The notes below the pieces were generated by a model. The model did not search any database and was not told the DNA's origin. It saw only the letters and a list, made by a program, of their open reading frames with translations. A DNA stretch of 64,000 bases. Origin: Cordylochernes scorpioides (taxonomy: Eukaryota; Arthropoda; Arachnida; Pseudoscorpiones; Chernetidae). The stretch is taken from contig CP092871.1 of NCBI GenBank assembly GCA_030710605.1, positions 72,346,193-72,410,192 of the forward strand, read 5' to 3'. The translations under genes were made by a program, and so were the position numbers. Positions 56,332 to 64,000 of the stretch are shown in pieces (within the stretch, counting starts at the first letter, position 1; every line of letters begins with the position of its first letter).

Positions 56332-58265
56332 CAATATCATAGTGATCTCAATAGATGAAGTGTATAATCAAATAGGAAATAATGGGTAGCAAAATCCTTA
56401 ATACATATACTGTATATACGACGATCGTAGTAGATCGAATCAAACATGTTCTGATCTAAACCAACTGTTAAACACAAAAGAACGAGTATCCTCACTAGAA
56501 ACCAGGTGGTTTATGAGTTCGGGAGGGCCACGGTCTCTCATGGGAGTGTCTACTATGCCCCATTCGATTATACCATATTGGATTTAGAATAATAAACTCA
56601 ATAAAGAGCGCGCCCCCTGACACACACAATGGTAAAATAAATACTAGTTAAAGGAATAGTTAGACCTAAATAAACAATGTATATTTCTCCCGATTAATAA
56701 GAAGCTGTATTTCCAATTTATTCCTAACAATGGCTATCAAATAGAGAAGGGAGGGAAAAAAGGAAAATGGTATATATATATAATTATATCGAGGGTAGAT
56801 GTGTTATAGCACGGGTTGCTAGAGCCTTTATTTCTATGAACCTATATTATACATGGTCTGTGTATATAAGTAGATGCAACTTATTCTAATTTATTTCTTT
56901 TATTATAAACACATGGAAAATCAAAACGAATTTAACGCTTATCAAAAATGTTTATATATATATATGTGTGATATGCATAGATGGCGCTACATATGCTTTG
57001 TTTATATATATAGGAAATTTTGTATAATTGATACTAATAGTAAATATTAAAAGGCGTTGAAATAATTTAAAGTGAGCAACGTACATAATATATATATTTA
57101 ACTTTGATTTTTTTTATATAAATAGAAAATAATGAAGAGTAGGTAAGAGAAACAGCAGGAGCAGAAGAAAATTTATTTTTTTTATTTCTGAGGTAAATTT
57201 TTCAAATGTTCCAATAAATATTTAAGATGTTTAACAGCATATATTTAACAACGGAACCGAGCTTATAAATAGGCTTTAGGGCGTCATATACTTGTCCAAA
57301 ACTGGGGTAACGAACCATATATTCTTTAATAATGGAAAAAAAAAAGCAAAAAGATTTTTTTTGTTTCATATTTTCATTATATATATATATATGAAAGGAT
57401 AGGTGCCCCCTTTTTATTTATATATATATATATTGCTATGAATAGAGAGATCAATAAAAATGTTTGTTTGAATAACTAATATACACAAGAATGCGATTCA
57501 AAAGAAATTTATAAACAAGTAAATGAGTCTATAGAATAATAGTTTTCTATCATGGCGCCAAATGAAAAAAAAAAGCGATTTTGAAAATATCGTCTGCCAA
57601 GAAAATAAATTTGGCGGGAAATATCGGTACAGAAGACGAATGAGTAATGAAATCCAATCGTCTTTTGGCCTGGATTATTAGAATCGTATGCATAAAACAT
57701 GGCTTCATCCGGATATTGCACGGCGTTGCCAATTACAAACTGCACTTTGAGTTATGGCGACAGATTCTTCCTGTCTAAATGGTTATTATTAATATTCTAT
57801 GTGAAACGTTGCTCTGTGATATTTTTGGTAAAAGAAACTTTATATATAAATTATATGAGAATAAATTAGCAGAAATTTTACATATTAAACCAACTCCTTA
57901 TATATTTTACATTTTAGTGATATTTTAGACTTACGAAGTATGAAATAAGAAATATGAAAAATACTTTATCTGCAAGATTTATTTTAGCATTTTCATAAGG
58001 CTAAATATAGTCGCGTCTTATTTTTTTCGTATTTTTAAATCAATTTTTAAAAATGAGAGAATTTTATAAATAACTGATGAATAGAAGTATTCAAATTTGA
58101 CAGAGAATTTTTGAATGTAGATTAAAATCATGTATATAAAAATATACATATATATATTCTTATAAAAATAGCTTAAAATAGAGGAGAAGTTACCATTATA
58201 AATACAATTGCCACCTTATGTTAAATTTTCTATGAGAAGTGTATGTGACAGTATGTTAATTAATA
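56332..58265. other. Non-coding DNA with an E2F-like/TCGTCTG cluster
   Basis: No gene. At 57550-57660 GGCGCCAAA, TCGTCTG (57590), TTTGGCGGGAAA (57610-57621) and AGACGAA occur within about 110 bp. TAGATGGCGCT at about 56978-56988 is a CTCF-like core. The short minus frames here follow this patch and have no domain. Confidence 0.4.
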
Positions 58266-58272
58266 ATCTTGA

Positions 58273-58365
58273 TGGTGCAACTTAATATTGCTGATAGCCC
58301 ACTGACATCTATCGGAATAATATCAACTAAACTTTGATTTTTGAAATTTTCTTAAAATTGGCCAA
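58273..58365. repeat. Half copy of foldback F6
   Basis: GGTGCAACTTAATATTGCTGATAGCC, CATCTATCGGAATAA, TTGATTTTTGAA and AAAATTGG line up with the left arm of F6 (46060-46140) but the inverted half does not follow. Diverged relic. Confidence 0.65.
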
Positions 58366-58826
58366 TATCATTTCTTAAAATTTCTAGAAAATTCAACTAA
58401 CCACATACTTGATCAGGGTCTCTCCTTCGGTTTATATAAATTCTACAAGGCCGCAGTCAATGTCCGTTGGAGAATAATGGATTCGCCGAATGTCGTGGTT
58501 TGCTTGGAGGAAGAAAGCGAAGATTGAATGCGGCTGATTCCACACTAGCCCTCTCAATGATATCCTAACTTTGACATACTCTAAACATTGGTACTTTAAT
58601 TTAAATATTTAATCATGTATGGTTCCTTTTGCTCTGTATGTTTATTTTTTGTATATATGGCTATATTTCTTTTTGTTTGTTTTTTCTTTCTTCTCTCTTT
58701 TCTTTTTCCTTATTACTTCTTGTATTCTAGTTTTTATTTTGAAATATCTTCCTTTGCTAAATCCTGTAGAGGGGAATCATGTATAGGGCTCGATGCCCCA
58801 ATAAAAAGGCTTGTAACTAACCACAT
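58366..58826. other. Non-coding DNA
   Basis: AACTAACCACATAC occurs at about 58396 and again at about 58815, as a short direct repeat around a 420-bp stretch. The 58615-58905 frame is Phe/Leu/Ser-rich at its start and has no known domain. Confidence 0.35.
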
Positions 58827-58870
58827 ACGCCTTTCGCGGGTTTCAGGACTTTGTCAGCGTGATGTAGTTG
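58810..58870 (-). repeat. Relic of the F5 hammerhead-like centre
   Basis: Minus strand: CACG, CTGACAAAG..., CGCGAAAGGCGT, ATGTGG. It aligns with 45056-45095, but CTGACGA has become CTGACAA and stem II no longer pairs. It shows the F5 centre belongs to a dispersed family. Confidence 0.5.
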
Positions 58871-59929
58871 AAGACCTACCAAGAGAATCTTTTACTTTTC
58901 TATAAAATATATATAGAGAATCCTGGTTTTTGTGTGTTGAGATATCAAAATAAATTGCGCGCCAAACTACTTACCTTTCTTTATATTTCATTTTGACAAT
59001 GATGAGCTATTACACTTTCCTTCTTTCCCCAGTCAAAGAAACAAACTGCTAGAAACGAACGACCTCCCTCACACCGGCTTCTTGAAGAACCAAAACTTGA
59101 TATTATTAAAATAACGTATTACGGAAGATTATTATCTTTGTTTTTATAAATATCTTATTAATTATTATCTTCAATATATGATGACAGATCAGATGGAACA
59201 AAACGTTGATGGAAATAAAAGATTTTGCATCTGGACAAGGTGCAAAATTGGATGCTGAAAACTATTTTGCAGATGTCCTTTTCATTACATTTTTCTGATA
59301 TGTAAAGGATACCAAGACCTCAAAATTTTGAATAATTAAAAATAAATCTTAGTAAAATATGGAAATTTTCCTCAAATATATTCAAATATTAAAAAACTAG
59401 TAACATATATCTAGTGGGAAATACAGATAACCAATAAGCGAGGAGCTTTCAGTTCCAGAAATCTATCTGACGTTATGATTGGCTATTTCTATAAATGGCA
59501 GATAAAGAAAAATGGCCACGCGTTATTAGTGTCAAATCTTGAAGAAGAAAAAACACTTCACGCACTTTTTAGGTAGAAGAAAAAAGTGAAATACTTCTTA
59601 CATATTACATAACACTCTTGTAACCTGCTATTTTAGAATGAATAAAAAATAAAAATGATATTGGTAGCGTATGCATTATTGTTAATAAAGAAATATTTTT
59701 AAAAAGTTTGAGATCGGATAAAATGCTCGACAGTTCGCTCTAATAATAATTTGTGCCCAGTAGATTTGATCATCTTTGAAGTGAAGTATGCATTGATAGA
59801 ATCCTTTGTGATATTGCGGGATGAAAATATGTATTCTGGGGCAACAAGAGAATACCTATTCTGTAACAGGAATGTAAACCGTAAACTCCTGTTTATGTAT
59901 CAATGTATCAATTAATTAAACAATTGAAA
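58871..59929. other. Non-coding DNA
   Basis: An inverted CCAAT pair (AACCAATAAG near 59430, GATTGGC near 59477) is the only motif of note; GCGCGCCAAAC (E2F-like) is near 58957. No gene visible. Confidence 0.35.
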
Positions 59930-60225
59930 AAGTTTCCTGAAATGAGTTTATTTTTATTTTAAAACCGTTTCAAGCTTTCGGGAATCTCTGCCGTTCTACA
60001 GAGAGAGGTGAACATATACAATGAATAAAATGCCGCTTGATGCCAGGAATGTATTAAAAAATTCGGTTTGTTCACCATCTCTGTGAAATATGCATCAATT
60101 CAGATCAAGGAATTTGCCTTCTTAACACCAGCTTCAGCAAATATAGACAAACACCAACAGGTATATCGGGCAATGTTCCTCAACAACCAGTGCGTTCCAT
60201 AAGGAGAGAATTTTAGCCAAAACCA
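59930..60225. repeat. Possible PLE relic with hammerhead-like motif
   Basis: On the minus strand 60001-59971 reads CTGTAGA, ACGGCAGAGATTCC, CGAAAGCTTG, like the PLE 3' motif. On the plus strand about 60112-60200 translates as LLNTSFSKYRQTPTGISGNV, loosely like the PLE RT stretch around KGTPMGS. The two are on opposite strands, so they may be different fragments. Low certainty for the protein part. Confidence 0.4.
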
Positions 60226-61969
60226 TTGCTTTAACGGGAGAGAGATGTCCTTTTTTCTTAATGTGATGGATGTAAGAATTTAAAATTGAAAAAATAGCTA
60301 AAATGCAAAAATTCCAGGTTCATACCGCATCAATAAGAACACACAAACAGAGAGATTTGGTCAAATATTAATAAATTAGAATCACTGAATATTTGAAATA
60401 GTAAGACATCAAATAAGTATATATATATACTTGGCTAATATACTTTGATGAATTCTACTTGTGATAATACAAATAAAATAGTTCTAAAAAATAGTATTTT
60501 AAAATATTAAAAACTTAAAATATATATAAAAACAAATATACAATATTAGAAAAAAAAATGTAAACAAAAAGAAATTCTAAACTATAGAAATTTTTTTTTC
60601 AAAACACACTTGGTCAAATTCTAAAAAAAAATCAGAGATAAAAAAAATCGAAGGTTCAAATTTGCAATTAAATATTCCAGGTCAGGGGGTTGTAAACGAC
60701 GCTAGAAAACTTTCGGTAAACTGGGTTTACACAAAGGGAAGGTTGGCGACATTTTATTTTTAGAATTTAAACGCTTCATTTATATTTTATAAACACAACT
60801 CACACCCCTCCCCTAATGTACATCGTAAAAATAGAAAATGCCTGGCACCCCTGATCCACAGATATATTTCTCCCCCGTTGGGAAAAGCCAAAATATTTAG
60901 CAACACTGTTAACTTCCTTTTGAGTGACTGATATATGAAATGTTATAACATCTTATAATATAATCTTATATTTCAGTATTGTTTTTAGTACACCTATAAC
61001 AATGTCTTGAAATGAATAAAAGGTGGATTTTTTAAAAATGTGTTAATACATATCTAGCCAATTTTTCCAACTTTTCTAATAAAGACGTTTACAATTAATT
61101 CATATAGAAAATTATACAGCTCCCATAAGAGACTGCCTAAAAATAAATACAACTAGTATTTCCCGGAGGTGGTCTCTTATTGGAAGTTGGGTTACCTTAT
61201 TTTAAATAATTTGAGATTTTAGAAAGGTGATAGTCGCTCAAGGAGGTAGTTACTTCTTATAAGAATGTTTGCTAATGGGAGGATCTAGCCAGTAATTCGA
61301 TTGGAATCGAGAGACCTCTCTCTAAAGAAGAAAACATGTTCTATGTACCTATTTGTTTTCAATATACGACCAAAAGTCACCCAGTAATTGTGAAATAATC
61401 ACAATTGGTTATTAGGTAAAGCGTATATTTTTCTTATTTTTTTAAAGTGATACTGCGCCAGTTTTCGGACAAATTTGCTCTTCAACAGGCAAATAAAAAA
61501 AATATGACAATAAAAATAAAATTATTTACAAAACAAAATAAAATCAATGAGATATTGCATACGCCATATATATATCCATTGTTTCCTCTCAGACCAAATC
61601 CTGTGGAAATTGTGTTCTTTAATTTTTTCCCTTATATAGAATCCCATTACATATCAGTATATGCTAAGAAGTAGTCTCTTCAATTTTAAGTTTTTTAAAA
61701 TTTTTAGAAACCTCTCTCTCTCTCTCTCTTTTTTACCCATTTTTACATAGATCAATGGGCACATATGATCTGATTTCAATATGGCTATTTTAAAACACGG
61801 TATAAGTTTCTATAATCATTCAAGGCAATATTTATTTTTCCATCTTGCATTAGGAGGATCTGAATTATCAGCAATCATTAGGATATATGAAATAAATAAA
61901 AATTGAAAGATTCAAGATGCACAACGTTAAATTACAAAAACAAAACAATACGCTTCTTTATTATATTCA
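60226..61969. other. AT-rich non-coding DNA
   Basis: Satellite-like phrases (GGAGGTGGTCTCTTATTGGAAG near 61165; TAGTCGCTCAAGGAGGTAG near 61232) and a (CT)n microsatellite at about 61711-61730. No gene visible. Confidence 0.4.
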
Positions 61970-62004
61970 CGAGCTAGCTTTCGATCTGAAAAGATATTCT
62001 ACAG
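61970..62004 (-). ncRNA. Hammerhead-like motif, PLE 3' type (relic)
   Basis: Minus strand: CTGTAGA, ATATCT-TTTC-AGAT, CGAAAGCTAGCTCG, then AATATAATAAAGAAGCG. Same frame of conserved bases as at 49418 with a different stem sequence (ATCT/AGAT instead of GGGTT/AACCC). Probably the 3' remnant of another PLE. Confidence 0.45.
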
Positions 62005-62214
62005 GCCTAAAACAATACCTAACGTTACAAACACTAACACAATCTGTGCTGTCTATATTATAAGAATTGTTCCAAATAAAAAGGATAGAAAATAAACAAT
62101 TCTAATTCTTTCTACCCTTAAAGCGATAAAAAAGAAAGAAAGCCTTCTTAAATAAAAGTATAAAAAGATTTTCTGTAGATATAATAAGAAATACTCCACT
62201 GAAGAAATAGTAAG

Positions 62215-62540
62215 ATATTAGTGCGCGGAGGCTTGCCTTCTGAAGGGAATTAATTAGCCCTAGAGCCCAGGGCAAGAGTCTTCAAGATTGGCCGGGCCTT
62301 CTTGAAGCTTTAATTGGACCTGCCTAATCAAGTTAATCAACCAAACCTGCCAAAGCTGTGTCTTATTTGCCTAGCACGATGGTCAAAGGTCAAATGACTG
62401 CCGTGTCCTATCATACAAAAGGTAATTGTATACCAGGCCGAACCTCCCATTGCTTGCCTTCTACCTTTCTACATGGTCGCTCTGCTTGGAAGGATTCTTG
62501 AATCTCAGTCTTTGATGGACTTTACAGAACGCTGGATTCA
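62215..62540. promoter_or_regulatory. GC-richer island with DR1 and homeodomain sites
   Basis: The strongest candidate regulatory island. GGTCAAAGGTCA at 62381-62392 is a DR1 nuclear-receptor element (HNF4/RXR/COUP type). Around it are GGGAATTAATTAGCCC, GCTTTAATTGGACC and TAATCAAGTTAATCAACC. It has balanced composition over about 320 bp in very AT-rich DNA and no open frame. A regulatory role is inferred from composition and motifs. Confidence 0.45.
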
Positions 62541-63749
62541 TATAATCATTTATTATTTATTTTATAATAGTGCTATGTCAATTTTATTCCTAATTATTTA
62601 ATAAATAACATTTATTTTGAATTAGAATTTAAAATTTCTATGATTTTATTTCGTGGAAATTTTACTCTTTTGGAATAAATCAACTAGCCATATGATTAGC
62701 TATGACTAATCTAACTTGTAAACAGTTCTAATTTTATATTACCAAATAACATTTTAAAATTCAATAGTGTCATCTATCTATAAATTTTATAACAATTATT
62801 TTTTTTTTTAGAAAGCCAATAAGAGAAACATTGCCAAAAAAATATTGTTACAAATTGCTAATTTTTTTTCAAATTTTTAATTTAGTTTTCGGATTTCCCT
62901 TTATCAAAACATTCAATAATTATAAATGCTAAACACATGTTGCATATCATAAAATTTCAGTGTATATTATTCCTATTAATACTACGAGATTTATAACCCA
63001 GAGAACACTCACTACCCGGTTTGAAACGGATAAGAAGATGTATACAAAACAAACAAAAATATTGGGGTAATCTTAAAAGAGAGTATAAAAAAATATAGAA
63101 AATAATTTTTAAAAGGTTAAAATAATTAGTCATTTCAAAATTGGGCGAAACTTATAGACAAAAGAATAAAATGTAAATTCTATTTCAAATTAGGGCAAAA
63201 GAAGAAACGAAAAATATATAATAACAGAAAGGCTTTCTATTTTAAGATACAGTTTCTTATTTTATCTCTTGAAATTTCAGTGATATTTCACAATAGGAAT
63301 ACACGTCTGGCTACACCCCCTTCTTTTTTTTCCCATCGTCTGCTTAAATAAAAGTAGGGGGCGCGCGCATAGAGAATTTAATCTACACCTTTCTAAAAGT
63401 GGAATTCATATAACCATATTAACTTTTTCTTTTTTTTTTTTTTCTCTCAGTGTGGTGAAAAATTAATATTTGACTGCCGCTTTTTATTCTTTCAATTTAA
63501 AAAAATCAATGCGTTGTTATAAAATTTACAAATATGACTATCATGTAGTTTTGGGGGAGGATTGTTTTCGCGTGTCTTTTTTATACATATAAGAGAGCGT
63601 ACCTCTCCCTTTAAAAATGAATTAAGACATTGTTTTTCTCTCTATTCAATGATAAAATCGCACAGATATAGCAATTTCATTTAAGTAAGTTTTTTTTTTT
63701 TTTAATGATCTTATTTAAGATTTAAAAGTCTGTTTTCAAATGGCTTATC
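62541..63749. other. AT-rich non-coding DNA
   Basis: No gene. TCGTCTG and GGGGGCGCGCGC lie at about 63338-63370. GCGTACCTCTCCCTTTAAA near 63598 is a relic of the F2 end sequence. Confidence 0.4.
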
Positions 63750-63973
63750 TACACTCAAAGAGTAAAATTAAGGAAATTTCATATTTTGATGTCGCTGGTC
63801 GTTTATTTTTATTTTATTTTTTTTTTTTTTTGGAGACAGAAGCAATTTTGTTCATACTTGGCTATCTCGTGTGTCTTCAATAAATGTCACTGTAATATAT
63901 TTCAGAGTTATTGTCTGAATCCCGATATACATGGTAAAAGGTACAACTTCCTCAAATTTTGTCCATGAGTGTA
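63750..63973. mobile_element. Tc1-type MITE, family M1, copy 6
   Basis: TACACTC at the left, AAATTTTGTCCATGAGTGTA at the right, with GGAGACAGAAGCAATTTTG, CTTCAATAAATGTCACTG and CAGAGTTATTGTCTGAATCC inside. Best-preserved right end of the family, while the left end has changed (CAAAGAGTAAAATTAAGG). Confidence 0.85.
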
Positions 63974-64000
63974 CTTGTATTTAACCTATGTAGGTAAATT

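Noticed and set aside
58615..58905. 96-aa ORF as a membrane protein
   Set aside because: Phe/Leu-rich start comes from a T-rich tract; the rest lies over the decayed F5-like repeat.

Overview
The window is AT-rich, gene-poor, repeat-dense nuclear DNA from an invertebrate animal, most likely an arthropod. The grounds are a U6 snRNA sequence with the invertebrate-type GCAAAATCGTG segment, a Penelope-like element with a GIY-YIG endonuclease, an IS630/Tc1/mariner transposase of arthropod style, several non-LTR retrotransposon families, a non-autonomous Helitron, tRNA-derived SINEs and TA-flanked MITEs. Nothing has bacterial gene density, and I found no convincing host protein-coding gene. It reads as intergenic or intronic DNA made of transposable-element strata plus short GC-richer islands that may be regulatory.

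Layout. 1-20300: AT-rich non-coding DNA with MITE copies, foldback palindromes (one at 17034-17303 has perfect 128-bp arms), three tandem arrays (about 116, 32 and 136 bp units), GC-richer islands and a retrotransposed U6 copy (18990-19087, 15-bp target duplication). 20309-34507: a 14.2-kb composite whose two ends are near-identical inverted mariner-like copies of about 2.3 kb. The left copy carries an intact 368-aa transposase frame and the right copy a broken one. Between them lie a decayed plus-strand LINE (A), an RNase H-bearing minus-strand LINE (B), and a third LINE (C) nested inside B with a 14-bp target duplication. 34510-46800: a 73-bp satellite, a 409-bp Helitron with hairpin and CTAG end, a 5'-truncated LINE (D) with a 17-bp target duplication, and three more foldback elements, one with a hammerhead-ribozyme-like centre. 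46843-49500: a Penelope-like element with one in-frame stop and a structured 3' motif. 49500-64000: SINE copies, a U6-derived 14-unit tandem array (55362-56320), ribozyme-like relics, a GC-richer island with a nuclear-receptor DR1 match, and a last MITE.

How the parts relate. LINEs C and D and two 3'-end fragments share a stem-loop plus AATAAAG-like end, so one machinery probably made them. The two U6 copies and a SINE carry 11-15-bp target duplications, as expected for LINE-mediated insertion in trans. The MITE and foldback families have no visible transposase partner here; the mariner copies have different ends. The features I consider most unusual are the expanded U6 array, the hammerhead-like core inside a foldback element, the inverted composite mariner, the repeated CTCF-like core in unrelated mobile elements, and the clustering of TCGTCTG with E2F-like TTTGGCGGGAAA boxes.
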